Source: Streptomyces sp. NBC_01408 (GTDB lineage Bacteria > Actinomycetota > Actinomycetes > Streptomycetales > Streptomycetaceae). Taken from it: a stretch of DNA of 64,000 nucleotides. The position numbers and the translations under genes were made by a program. Shown in pieces: positions 1-8,728 of the stretch. The first letter of the stretch is position 1, and every line of letters begins with the position of its first letter. The stretch covers positions 2,845,001-2,909,000 of the forward strand of contig NZ_JAPEPJ010000001.1 of assembly GCF_026340255.1 (NCBI RefSeq), read 5' to 3'. The notes under the pieces are model-generated. The model saw nothing but the letters and a program-made list of their open reading frames with translations. It ran no database searches and was not told the origin of the DNA.

Positions 1-1475
1 TCCGGCCCGAAGAGCGTCGACAGCTGCGGCCGCGGCCGGCCCGTCTGCAGGGCGACCACCTCCCGCAGCACGCCCGTCAGCTGGTCCGCCATCTCCTGCG
101 CGGACGCGAAACGCCGACCCGGGTCCGGGTCCGTCGCCCGGACGAGCAGCCGGTAGAAGGACTCGTACCGCCCGAACACCTCGATGTGCTCCGGGTCCGG
201 CAGCGAATCCACGAAGACGTTGGTGTAGCCCTGGAAATCGAAGGTCAGCACGGCCAGCGTCCGCGCCACCGTGTACAGGTCGGAGGCGACCGACGGGCCC
301 AGCTCCGCGACCTCGGGGGCCTGGTAGCCCACCGTGCCGTAGATGGCCGACTCCTCGTCGTCCATCCGCCGCACCGCACCCATGTCGATCAGCTTCAGCT
401 GGTCCTGCTGCTGGATCGCGTTGTCGACCTTGAAGTCGCAGTACAGAAGGTTCCTGCTGTGCAGGTGGCCCAGCGCCTCCAGCGCCTCGATGCCGTACGC
501 GCAGGCCTGCTCCACCGGGAGCGGATCGCGGCGGCCGTCCGGCCGGCGCCGCTCGTTCGCGATCTCCTTCAGCGATTTGCCGCCCACGTACTCCATGACG
601 ATGTACCCGTCCAGCGAACCGGTCCGCTGGTCCAGGTGCTCCACGAAGTTGTAGATCCGCACGATGTTGGAGTGCTCGATCTCCGCGAGGAAGCGCCGCT
701 CCGATATCGCGGCCTCCATCGCGTCCTGGTCGCCGGTGTCCAGCAGGCCCTTGAGCACCACCCACCGGTCGGAGACCGCCCGGTCCACCGCCAGGTACAC
801 CCAGCCGAGGCCGCCGTGCGCCAGGCAGCCCGCCACCTCGTACTGGCCGTGCACCACGTCACCCGCGCGCAGCTTCGGCACGAACGAGTACGGGTGGCCG
901 CACTTGGTGCAGAACCCCTCCGTGCGGCCCGGCCGCTCCCCGCGGGCCCGGCCCACCGCAGCCTCGCAGTCCGAGCGCGAGCAGAACCGCTTGCGCTCGG
1001 GCACCTCCGGGTTCTCCAGCACCGCCGCCGACGGATCGGGACGCGGCACCTCCGGCACGTTGACCAGTCCTGCGCCCAGCCGACTGCGCCCTGCGGACGC
1101 GGCCCCCGAGCCCGAACTGCGCACCGACACCGACCGGGTGGACGCCGCCCCCGTCAGCGCGCGCGACAGCCGCCCCGACACCGAGCGCCGGGAGGACGAG
1201 GACCGCGACGACCGAGACGCCCGCGCCGAGGCCGAGGAACGCGCGGACCCGTGCGAACCCTGCGAGTCCATCGATCCCCGGGACCCGCCGGAGCCCAGGG
1301 CCCCCCGCGCCGCGCTGGTCATCCCCGTCGGCGGGGACACCAGCTCCTCGGCACCCGCCGCGACCGAGCCGATCGGCGCCAGCCCGCAGGTGTCGCAGTA
1401 CAGCTCGCCGCCGCCCATGTCCTCGTACGTCCCCGGGCAGCCGGGGCGAACGCACGCCGTTCCGATCAGGCTCAT
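1..1475 (-). CDS. pknG: PknG-type serine/threonine protein kinase (3' end outside window)
   Basis: This is a soluble Ser/Thr kinase of the PknG family, truncated by the window edge after about 491 codons. The N-terminus carries a zinc-ribbon pair (C8, C13, C27, C30), then a Ser/Arg-rich low-complexity segment (about 61-131), then the rubredoxin-like motif seen in PknG (CSRSDC and GFCTKCG). The kinase domain follows: GGLGWVYLAVD, catalytic lysine in WVVLKG, loop YCDFKVDN and metal-binding LIDMGAV. The end of the catalytic region (LTGVLREVVA) closely matches mycobacterial PknG; the usual C-terminal TPR domain would lie outside. In mycobacteria PknG phosphorylates the FHA protein GarA/OdhI to control 2-oxoglutarate metabolism; the same role here is inferred. 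The ATG start has AAGGAGG four bases upstream and overlaps the preceding stop (ATGA), so translation is probably coupled. Confidence 0.93.
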   Translation of the reverse strand, partial: MSLIGTACVRPGCPGTYEDMGGGELYCDTCGLAPIGSVAAGAEELVSPPTGMTSAARGALGSGGSRGSMDSQGSHGSARSSASARASRSSRSSSSRRSVSGRLSRALTGAASTRSVSVRSSGSGAASAGRSRLGAGLVNVPEVPRPDPSAAVLENPEVPERKRFCSRSDCEAAVGRARGERPGRTEGFCTKCGHPYSFVPKLRAGDVVHGQYEVAGCLAHGGLGWVYLAVDRAVSDRWVVLKGLLDTGDQDAMEAAISERRFLAEIEHSNIVRIYNFVEHLDQRTGSLDGYIVMEYVGGKSLKEIANERRRPDGRRDPLPVEQACAYGIEALEALGHLHSRNLLYCDFKVDNAIQQQDQLKLIDMGAVRRMDDEESAIYGTVGYQAPEVAELGPSVASDLYTVARTLAVLTFDFQGYTNVFVDSLPDPEHIEVFGRYESFYRLLVRATDPDPGRRFASAQEMADQLTGVLREVVALQTGRPRPQLSTLFGP

Positions 1476-2830
1476 GCGCCCTCCTTTCCGGGAGTCCCCG
1501 TGCCCTGCAACGCCTCGGCCGCCGCCTGCTGGTAGCGCAGGACGGCCTGCTCGGCGACGCGCAGGTCGCAGGGAGCGCTCCACAGCATCCGACGGGCAGC
1601 GTCGTACCGCTCGATCAGCAGCGGGTCCTCCGCCATTCCGTGCCGGGCCACCTTCGCCTTGTACGCGTCCAGCCGCCCGCGCAGTTCGGCCCGTACCGCC
1701 AGTGGCGCCGTCACCGCTGTCAACGATTCACGGGCCCTGCGCAGTTCCTCCTCCGCCCGCTCCTCCAAAGAATCCAGCAGGGGCGAGAGCCGGTGCCACC
1801 GCGCGTGGCGCCGGTGCTCGGCCGCCGCCGCGAGCTGTTCCTGGAGCACCGTCGGCGGGCCGCTCACGGCCGGCACCTCCGACGCCGCGATCTTCGCCAG
1901 GACCTCGACGCGCGCCGTCCGGGCCTCCGCCAGGGTCCGGTCGGCCCGCGAGAGCAGGTCCCGCAGGCTGATCAGCCGCTGCTCGGCGTCCTGCCGCACG
2001 GTCAGCACCGCCTCGACCTCCCGGCGTACGTCCTCCAGCGCGAGCGCGGCCCGGTCGTAACGCCCGGTGTCCGGACGGCCGCCACCGGGGGCCGAACTCC
2101 CCGCCACCGGCAGCCAGAACGCCAGCGGGTCCTCGATCACCCGCGCCCGCAGCTCCGTCAGCTCGGCCGTGATGGTCTCCAGGTCGTCGCCCGAGGGGTG
2201 TTCGCCCGGGCGCACCCCCACCGAGCGGGCCAGGTTCCGGGTGCGGTGCAGTTCGGCGGAGAGCAGGTCGATCCGGGCGGGCAGCGCGGTCCACACCGCG
2301 TCGGCGGCGACGACCACGTCCAGCGAGCCCGCGTACAGCTCGTTCATCCGGGCCACCAGCTCGGCGAGCGAGAACCGCTCGGCGAGGGCCGCGCCTTCCA
2401 CGCCCGCCCCGGCGATCAGCACTCCGGGCCCGCGCAGCCGCTCGGTCAGCTCGACCAGGTCCTCGCGGTTCGGCCAGCGGCGCCGCTCCCGGATCTTCCG
2501 GGCAGCGGTCAGCGCCCCGCTGTAGGCGTCGAAGTACGTCCACAGCCGGGTGACGGCCGCGTCGGCGGCCGCCCACCGCTCCTTCGTGACCCCGGTCAGG
2601 GCGGCCCCCTCCAGCAGCCGGCGCCCGGCGTGGTCCTGGAGGGCGAGCAGCGAGGTCTCGACCGCCTCGTGCTCCGCGCCGAGCCGCGCCAGCGCGCGGT
2701 CGACGTCGTCCCGGTCCATCACTGCCGACCAAGCCTCCAACGAATGGGCCTCCGCTCGCGCCGCCCTGCCCGGTCCCGTACCCGATGCGGTACCCGGTCC
2801 CGCCTCCTCGTCCGTGTCCCCTGCCGCCAC
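1472..2830 (-). CDS. Coiled-coil protein inserted in the glnH-pknG operon
   Basis: I do not recognise a named family. The 452-residue product has no signal peptide or membrane segment and is rich in Ala, Arg, Glu and Leu with long charged helical stretches, so it is probably a cytosolic coiled-coil protein. The chosen GTG start lies five bases after the glnH stop with GGAGGG about 11 bases upstream; an in-frame ATG at 2719 is an alternative. The first 35 residues (Gly/Ala/Pro/Thr-rich) look disordered. The gene sits between glnH and pknG and overlaps pknG by ATGA, so a partner or adaptor role for the kinase is plausible. That role is inferred from position only. Confidence 0.8.
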   Translation of the reverse strand: MAAGDTDEEAGPGTASGTGPGRAARAEAHSLEAWSAVMDRDDVDRALARLGAEHEAVETSLLALQDHAGRRLLEGAALTGVTKERWAAADAAVTRLWTYFDAYSGALTAARKIRERRRWPNREDLVELTERLRGPGVLIAGAGVEGAALAERFSLAELVARMNELYAGSLDVVVAADAVWTALPARIDLLSAELHRTRNLARSVGVRPGEHPSGDDLETITAELTELRARVIEDPLAFWLPVAGSSAPGGGRPDTGRYDRAALALEDVRREVEAVLTVRQDAEQRLISLRDLLSRADRTLAEARTARVEVLAKIAASEVPAVSGPPTVLQEQLAAAAEHRRHARWHRLSPLLDSLEERAEEELRRARESLTAVTAPLAVRAELRGRLDAYKAKVARHGMAEDPLLIERYDAARRMLWSAPCDLRVAEQAVLRYQQAAAEALQGTGTPGKEGA

Positions 2831-2835
2831 CGGGC

Positions 2836-4029
2836 TCAGCCCTCCCGGTACTTGGGCGCCGGCGGCGCGGTCACGCCGGGCAGCACGGGCTCCAGGTGCT
2901 TGCGGTACGCCTTCATCCACGGGCTGTCGGGGCCGCCCGCGCGGTAGTTCTCCAGGACCTTGTTGACCCGGCGGACCAGGTCGCCCGCGTCCTTGTTCAT
3001 CGCCACCCCGTAGAACTCCTGGGTGAACGGGGAGCCCACCAGCCGCACCGAGGGGTCCTGGGCGGCCTGGCCGGCGGCGAGCGCGTTGTCCGTGATGATG
3101 CCGTCCACCTCGCCCAGCTGGAGCCGCACCAGGCAGTCCAGCTGGTTGGGGACGCTGACCGACACCGAACCGTACGACTGCGACTTGAGCGCCGCCTCCG
3201 CCGTGGAGCCGGCCGCGGTGCAGATCCGGCGGTCCTTCAGCGAGCTGTCGTACCCGGTGATCAGCGACATCTTGGGGACCAGCACCTGCTGCCCGGCCTC
3301 GAAGTACGCCGTGGAGAAGGCGACGTCCTCCAGTCGCTTGCAGTTGATCGTCATGGTGCGCACGACGATGTCGACCCGGCCCTCCTGGAGCGCCGGGACG
3401 CGCTGGCTGGTGGGGATGGCCCGGTAGATCACGGCGTTCTCGTCGCCCAGGATGTCCTTGGCTATGGCCTTGACCAGGTCGATGTCGAAGCCGTCGAGGC
3501 GGCCCTCGGCGGACTGGTTGCGATAGCCCCAGCGGAAGCTGTTCTGGTCCACGCCCGCGACCAGCTTGCCCGCCGCCTTGATCCGGGCGATGGTCGCGCC
3601 GTCGACGTCGGAGGGGCGCAGGCTGGCCTCCGGGTCCTTGCAGGTGTCCGCCGGAGCGGCCGGGGCCACGGCCTGCGAGAGGGGCTGGTGGACGCCCCCC
3701 GCACGACCGGATTCCGGCGCGGCATGGGCCAGCGGCAGCAGCGCGGCCGCGGCCGTCACCGCGCAGGCGGCGGCCATCGCACTGACCCCGCCCCAGCCGC
3801 GCAGCCGGCCCTTGAGCCGCCGCAGCCCGCCGACGGTGCCCGCGGCGACGGCCGGGCCGCCCGCGAGGCCCGCCTCGGCGAGCCCGGCCGCCTCGGCGAG
3901 CCCGGCCGCGGGCACGCCGGAGCCGTCGGGACGGTCCGCGCGGTCGGCGCCCGGGCCGCCCTCGCCGCCCTGTCCCGCCCGGCTCGCGTAGCCCTCGAAG
4001 CCCTCGGAGACCCTCACTCGTTTCCGCAT
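2836..4029 (-). CDS. glnH: GlnH-like glutamate/aspartate-binding protein, membrane-anchored
   Basis: This is a periplasmic-binding-protein family 3 (SBP_bac_3) protein of 397 residues. The binding domain starts near residue 120 (LVAGVDQNSFRWGYRN) and contains the family's GFDIDLVKAIAK stretch and the VDGIITDN segment. The sensor homologue in mycobacteria (GlnH) binds aspartate or glutamine outside the cell and signals to PknG. The N-terminus is unusual: about 78 residues rich in Gly, Ala and acidic residues come before a single hydrophobic segment (about 81-103) ending AHA, so the protein may be anchored or cleaved late rather than being a classic lipoprotein. The ATG start follows the upstream stop after five bases, with AGGTGA as ribosome-binding site. 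It is co-transcribed with the upstream four-helix membrane protein. Confidence 0.87.
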   Translation of the reverse strand: MRKRVRVSEGFEGYASRAGQGGEGGPGADRADRPDGSGVPAAGLAEAAGLAEAGLAGGPAVAAGTVGGLRRLKGRLRGWGGVSAMAAACAVTAAAALLPLAHAAPESGRAGGVHQPLSQAVAPAAPADTCKDPEASLRPSDVDGATIARIKAAGKLVAGVDQNSFRWGYRNQSAEGRLDGFDIDLVKAIAKDILGDENAVIYRAIPTSQRVPALQEGRVDIVVRTMTINCKRLEDVAFSTAYFEAGQQVLVPKMSLITGYDSSLKDRRICTAAGSTAEAALKSQSYGSVSVSVPNQLDCLVRLQLGEVDGIITDNALAAGQAAQDPSVRLVGSPFTQEFYGVAMNKDAGDLVRRVNKVLENYRAGGPDSPWMKAYRKHLEPVLPGVTAPPAPKYREG

Positions 4030-4034
4030 CGCTG

Positions 4035-5444
4035 TCACCTGTACTCCGAAAGCCTGCGCCCGATGCCGAGCAGCGCCGCCGCCGCGCCGACGACCGCCAG
4101 GGCCGCCGCGCCCGACACCAGACCGCCCAGCGCACCCAGTCCGCCCCGGGCCGCCCGGGTGAACTCCCGCTGTTCGTGGGCCACCGCCCGCTCCAGGGAG
4201 GCGTCGACCGTGTCGAAGGCGGCCCCGCTGCTCTCCTTGTGCTGCTCGTCCCCGATGACCTGGGTCAGAGCCGCCTCGTAGTCCCCCTTCAGGTCGGACT
4301 CCCGGGCCGCCGCGTGCCGCTGCTTCCACTGCTTCACGCCGTCCACCGCCTGCGTCACCGGCGTTTTGCCGGCTGCGTCGTCGGCCAGTCGCAGCGCCGC
4401 CGACAGCCCGGTCTCCAGCTGCTCCAGGTTGTTCGTGAAGTCCGTGTCGTACTTGTCGGACTTGGTGTCCTCGGTCAGTACGGCGCCCCGCGCGACCAGC
4501 GTCAGGTTCTCACCGGCCCGCGCCTGGAGGGAGGCGATCCGCGCGTCGTTGAGCACCTTCAGGGACTCCTGCCCGTCGGAGCGGGCCTCACTCAGCCCCG
4601 CCCGCGCGACCGTGTGCCCCACGGCCAGCCACAGCAGCACCACCACCGACGCGGCCGTCGCCGCCACCAGCCCGTGGTTGAAGACCCGATTCGTACGGAG
4701 GTAGTTGCGCCGCTGCGCCCACCCCAGGGCGGCCAGCGCGAGCAGGCCCGTGCCGATCGAGGCCAGCGGCCACGACCGGGCGTCGTCGTAGTCCGTGTAG
4801 AGCCGGCCCGTCTCCGCCTCGTACAGCCGCTGCGCGGCGGGCAGCAGCTGTGTGGTCATCTGCTCGTTGGCGTACCGGAGATAGGCCCCGCCCAGCGGCA
4901 GGCCCTGCCGGTTGGTGGCGCGGGCCTGCTCGATCAGGCCGGTGTAGCGGGGCAACTGCTCGCTCAGCAGGGCGATCTGCTTGCGGGAGTCCTCATCGGC
5001 CCGGGTGTTGGCGGCCGCGTTCACCAGCAGCTTGGAGGCATTGGCGATGTCGGCCTCGTACCGCTGGCGGACCTCGCGCGTCTCCTGGGCTCCGGCGAGG
5101 AACCCGCTGGAGGAGGCGGTGTCGGCGTCCGCGAGGGAGCGGTAGATGCTCGCCGCGTCCGCGCTCAGCGGCTGGCTGCGGCCCACGACGTCGTCGGCGG
5201 CCGTGGCCCGGCCGGAGATCTCCCAGACGGTCACCGACCCGAACAGCACGACCAGGGCGGCCAGAACCGCCCCGATGATCCGCAGCCGGCCGGGCTCGGT
5301 CGTCGCCGCCTCGCGCAGCCGCTCCACGCCCTCGGACCAGGCGGTGCCCCGCCCGGGCAGCCCGTCGGGCGGCGGGCCCTGCGGCCCGGCGGGCGGCACG
5401 GCAACGCCACCGCCGGGCGCGGGCGCGCGTGATGTGATCGCCAC
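4035..5444 (-). CDS. glnX: GlnX-like membrane sensor-transducer protein
   Basis: This 469-residue integral membrane protein begins the operon. A Pro/Gly-rich cytosolic tail (1-50) is followed by a transmembrane helix (about 54-76), a mostly helical extracellular domain, two closely spaced helices (about 225-275), a second helical extracellular domain, and a final helix near 435-460 ending with RRLSEYR. Two extracellular helical-bundle domains resemble bacterial four-helix sensor modules. In mycobacteria the equivalent gene (glnX) lies directly upstream of glnH and pknG and links the external binding protein to the kinase; assignment here rests on topology and synteny. The GTG start has GGGGGAGG five bases upstream, which is better than the in-frame ATG 20 codons earlier. 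Confidence 0.8.
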   Translation of the reverse strand: MAITSRAPAPGGGVAVPPAGPQGPPPDGLPGRGTAWSEGVERLREAATTEPGRLRIIGAVLAALVVLFGSVTVWEISGRATAADDVVGRSQPLSADAASIYRSLADADTASSSGFLAGAQETREVRQRYEADIANASKLLVNAAANTRADEDSRKQIALLSEQLPRYTGLIEQARATNRQGLPLGGAYLRYANEQMTTQLLPAAQRLYEAETGRLYTDYDDARSWPLASIGTGLLALAALGWAQRRNYLRTNRVFNHGLVAATAASVVVLLWLAVGHTVARAGLSEARSDGQESLKVLNDARIASLQARAGENLTLVARGAVLTEDTKSDKYDTDFTNNLEQLETGLSAALRLADDAAGKTPVTQAVDGVKQWKQRHAAARESDLKGDYEAALTQVIGDEQHKESSGAAFDTVDASLERAVAHEQREFTRAARGGLGALGGLVSGAAALAVVGAAAALLGIGRRLSEYR

Positions 5445-5622
5445 CGTGACCTCCCCCTCGGTCTCATGCTCCGCAGCAGTATGGCCGCATTGACGGTCGG
5501 CCACAGCACCTGGTGCCCGATCAAGGACGATCCACCCCCGCGGGGCGCCCCCGTCACCCCTTCACCGTCAATACGCCTCTACGCCCGCAACGGTTCCAGA
5601 CACGCCGCTCCGAGGGGCGGGT

Positions 5623-6624
5623 TCATCCGAAATGGGCACGGAGTTTTCCGTGCGCCTCCGGCGGGGAGCCGAGGGCGTCCAGGCCCAGCAGGGCCGCGCC
5701 GAGCACCGGCGGCGCCGAGACCAGCTCCACCCGGGCGTACGGCGCCCGTTCGGCCAGCAGTTCCTCGATCCGCCCGTTGAGCTGCGGGTGCCGGGCGGTG
5801 AGCACGCTCCCGCCGAGCAGCACGGGCGCCTCCTCGCCCAGCAGGTCCAGGCGCGTCAGCGCCACCGCCGCCAGGGCCACCACCTCGTCGGCCTGCCGTG
5901 CCACGATCGCCGCCGCCACCGGATCGCCCGCCGCGGCCACCGCGAACAGCACCGGCACCAGCTCGTGGGTCCGCCCCTGCTCCAGGGCACCCAGGTGCAG
6001 CGCCTCGATCAGCCGGTACATGGAGGCCAGCCCGAAGTGCCCCGGCAACGCGGCCGCCAGCTCCGTCGCACCGCCGCGCCCGTCCTCGGCCCGCGCCGCC
6101 CACCACAGCGCCTCCGCCGCCAGGCCGCCCCCGCCGCCCCAGTCGCCGGAGATCTTCCCGAGCGCGGGGAAGCGGGCCGTGCGCCCGTCGGGCAGCATCC
6201 CCACGCAGTTGATGCCCGCCCCGCACACCACGGCCACCCCGCGGGGCTCGTTCACCCCGGCCCGCAGGATCGCGAAGGTGTCGTTGCGGACCTCGACGGC
6301 CCCGCCCCAGCCGCGCGCGCGGATCGCGTCCGCGAGCTGCCGCTCCTCCACCGGCAGGTCGGCGTTGGCCAGACAGGCCGAGACCCGCGCGGCGTACGGG
6401 GCCCCGGGCCGCAGCCCGGGCAGGCCCGCGGACTCCACGGCCCCGGCGACGGCCCGCCCGACCACGTCCAGGGCCGGCTCGACGCCGGACCGCGGTGGCT
6501 GGAACCCCCCGGCGCGGCCGGTGCCCAGCACCGTGCCGTCCGCCGCGATCAGGGCCACGTCCGTCTTGCTGTTGCCCGCGTCGACGGCGAGGACGGCCGG
6601 GGTGACGGGCCCGCTCACGCCCAT
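5623..6624 (-). CDS. N-acetylglucosamine kinase-like protein (BadF/BadG family)
   Basis: The 333-residue product belongs to the BadF/BadG/BcrA/BcrD ATPase family that includes N-acetylglucosamine kinase. The phosphate-1 motif is near the start (AVDAGNSKTDVALI), a GAGINCVG segment lies in the middle, and GKISGDWGGGGGLA forms the substrate/adenosine region. It would phosphorylate an amino sugar or related sugar in the cytosol. It is the last gene of a sugar-uptake operon and overlaps the preceding glycosidase gene by 10 bases, so translation is probably coupled. The exact substrate cannot be read from sequence; GlcNAc is the family precedent. Confidence 0.85.
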   Translation of the reverse strand: MGVSGPVTPAVLAVDAGNSKTDVALIAADGTVLGTGRAGGFQPPRSGVEPALDVVGRAVAGAVESAGLPGLRPGAPYAARVSACLANADLPVEERQLADAIRARGWGGAVEVRNDTFAILRAGVNEPRGVAVVCGAGINCVGMLPDGRTARFPALGKISGDWGGGGGLAAEALWWAARAEDGRGGATELAAALPGHFGLASMYRLIEALHLGALEQGRTHELVPVLFAVAAAGDPVAAAIVARQADEVVALAAVALTRLDLLGEEAPVLLGGSVLTARHPQLNGRIEELLAERAPYARVELVSAPPVLGAALLGLDALGSPPEAHGKLRAHFG

Positions 6625-7883
6625 GCGAGGTGCTCCTTGTTGTGCGCGAGCAGCCGGTCCGTCAGCCCCTCGGCGAGGTCGAACTGCCCCACCAGCGGGT
6701 GCGCGAGCAGGGCTTTGAAGACCCGGTCGCGGCCGCCCCGCAGCGCCGCGTCCAGGGCGAGGTCCTCGTACGCCGTCACGTGCGAGACCAGCCCGGTGTA
6801 CAGCGGGTCCAGCCGCGGCGCCGCCAGCGGTACCGGCCCGGTGCCGCCGCCGACCCGTGCCTGCACCTCGATGACCGCGTCGTCGGGGAGGAACGGCAGG
6901 GTGCCGTTGTTGTACGTGTTGACGACCTGCACGGCGGAGCCGCCGTCGCCCAGCAGCGCCGCGGCCAGGTCCACCGCCGCCTCCGAGTAGAAGGCCCCGC
7001 CGCGCTTGGCCAGCAGCGCCGGCTTCTCGTCGAGCGCGGGATCCCCGTACAGGGCGAGCAGTTCCTTCTCCATCGCGGCGACCTCGGCGGCCCGGGAGGG
7101 CTTCGACCCGAGTTCGCGCACCACCTCGTCGTGCGCGTAGAAGTAGCGCAGGTAGTAGGAGGGGACGACGCCGAGGCGGTCCAGTACCGCCCTCGGCAGG
7201 TGCAGGTCCCCGGCGATCGCGTCCCCGTGTGCGGACAGCAGCCGCGGCAGCAGGTCCTCGCCGTCCGGGCCGCCCCGGCGCACGCCCAGTTCCCAGGTGA
7301 GGTGGTTGAGCCCCACGTGGTCCAGGTGGATGTCGCCGGGCGCGAGGTCCAGCAGCGCCGCGAACTTCCGCTGGAAGCCGATGGCCACGTTGCACAGGCC
7401 GACCGCCTTGTGCCCGGCCTGGAGCAGGGCCCGGGTGACGATCCCGACGGGGTTGGTGAAGTCGATGATCCAGGCCCGCGGGTTGGCCCGGCGGACCCGC
7501 TCGGCGATGTCGAGGACCACCGGCACGGTGCGCAGCGCTTTGGCGAGCCCGCCCGCGCCCGTGGTCTCCTGCCCGACGCAGCCGCACTCCAGCGGCCAGG
7601 TCTCGTCCTGGAGCCGCGCGGCCTGCCCGCCGACGCGCAGCTGGATCAGGACGGCGTCGGCGCCGTCGACCCCGGCGTCGAGGTCCGAGGTGGTGGTGAT
7701 CAGGCCCGGGTGCCCCTGCCGGGCGAAGATCCGCCGGGCGAGTGCGCCGATCAGCTCCAGCCGGTCGGTGGCGGGGTCGATCAGCACCAGTTCGCCGATC
7801 GGGAGGGTGTCGCGCAGCCGGGCGAAGCCGTCGATCAGCTCGGGGGTGTAGGTGGAACCGCCGCCCACCACTGCGAGTTTCAT
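6615..7883 (-). CDS. GH4 family 6-phospho-beta-glucosidase
   Basis: This 422-residue enzyme is a family 4 glycoside hydrolase, which uses NAD+ and a divalent metal in a redox-elimination mechanism. The N-terminal Rossmann motif is VVGGGSTYTPEL. The metal site is visible as the Cys of GLCNVAIGFQ and the His of HVGLNHLTWE. The segment QLRVGGQAARLQDE is typical of the 6-phospho-beta-glucosidase branch. It acts in the cytosol on a phosphorylated glycoside. The ATG is five bases after the upstream permease stop, with GAAAGG as ribosome-binding site. In an operon with an ABC importer rather than a PTS, the source of the 6-phosphate is unclear; the neighbouring kinase is one candidate. Confidence 0.92.
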   Translation of the reverse strand: MKLAVVGGGSTYTPELIDGFARLRDTLPIGELVLIDPATDRLELIGALARRIFARQGHPGLITTTSDLDAGVDGADAVLIQLRVGGQAARLQDETWPLECGCVGQETTGAGGLAKALRTVPVVLDIAERVRRANPRAWIIDFTNPVGIVTRALLQAGHKAVGLCNVAIGFQRKFAALLDLAPGDIHLDHVGLNHLTWELGVRRGGPDGEDLLPRLLSAHGDAIAGDLHLPRAVLDRLGVVPSYYLRYFYAHDEVVRELGSKPSRAAEVAAMEKELLALYGDPALDEKPALLAKRGGAFYSEAAVDLAAALLGDGGSAVQVVNTYNNGTLPFLPDDAVIEVQARVGGGTGPVPLAAPRLDPLYTGLVSHVTAYEDLALDAALRGGRDRVFKALLAHPLVGQFDLAEGLTDRLLAHNKEHLAWA

Positions 7884-7888
7884 GGGCA

Positions 7889-8728
7889 CTAGCCTTTCAC
7901 TCCGGTCAGCGTGACGCCCTCGACGAATGCCTTCTGGGCGAAGAAGAAGAGGACGATCACCGGCGCCATGACGAGCACGGTCGCGGCCATGGTCAGGTTC
8001 CAATTGGTGTGGTGGGCCCCCTTGAAGGACTCCAGGCCGTAACTGAGGGTCCAGGCGGCCGGATTGTCGGAGGCGTAGATCTGGGGTCCGAAGTAGTCGT
8101 TCCAGGCGGTGAAGAACTGGAACAGGGCGACTGCCGCGATGCCGGGCTTGGCCATCGGCAGGACCACGCGCAGCAGGGTGCGGACCTCCCCGCAGCCGTC
8201 GACGCGGGCCGCGTCCAGGTACTCGTCGGGGATGGTCAGCAGGAACTGGCGGAGCAGGAAGATGGAGAAGGCGTCGCCGAAGGCCATCGGGATGATCAGC
8301 GGCCACAGGGTGCCCGACAGGTCGAGCTGCTTGGCCCAGAAGAGGTACATCGGGATGACCACGACCTGGGGCGGCAGCATCATCATGGCGATGACCAGCA
8401 GCAGCGAGAGCCGGCGCCCGCGGAAGCGGAACTTGGCGAGTGCGTAGGCCACGGGCAGCGAGGAGACCACGGTCAGGACGGTGCCGAGGCCGGCGTACAG
8501 GAGGGTGTTGCGCCACCAGGTCAGGAAGCCCGGGGTGTTCCACACGGTGGCGTAGTTCTCCCATTCCCAGGTGTCCGGCCACAGGTCCCGGGTCAGGGCC
8601 TGCCGGTCGCCCATCAGGGAGGTGAGGAGGAGGAAGACGAAGGGGAGGACGAAGAAGAGGGCGGCGGCCACGCCCAGCGCGTGCACGCCGATCCAGTGCA
8701 GTACGGCCCTGCGGCTGCGCGTGCTCAC
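7889..8728 (-). CDS. Carbohydrate ABC transporter permease (MalG type)
   Basis: This is an inner-membrane permease of 279 residues with six predicted helices. The EAA loop that contacts the ATPase is present as EYLDAARVDGCGEVRTLLRVVLP, a hallmark of binding-protein-dependent sugar importers. It would pair with the MalF-type permease just upstream, which it overlaps by GTGA, so the two subunits are probably made in equal amounts. No ATPase gene is present in the operon; Streptomyces sugar importers commonly share the MsiK ATPase encoded elsewhere, which fits. Confidence 0.94.
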   Translation of the reverse strand: MSTRSRRAVLHWIGVHALGVAAALFFVLPFVFLLLTSLMGDRQALTRDLWPDTWEWENYATVWNTPGFLTWWRNTLLYAGLGTVLTVVSSLPVAYALAKFRFRGRRLSLLLVIAMMMLPPQVVVIPMYLFWAKQLDLSGTLWPLIIPMAFGDAFSIFLLRQFLLTIPDEYLDAARVDGCGEVRTLLRVVLPMAKPGIAAVALFQFFTAWNDYFGPQIYASDNPAAWTLSYGLESFKGAHHTNWNLTMAATVLVMAPVIVLFFFAQKAFVEGVTLTGVKG

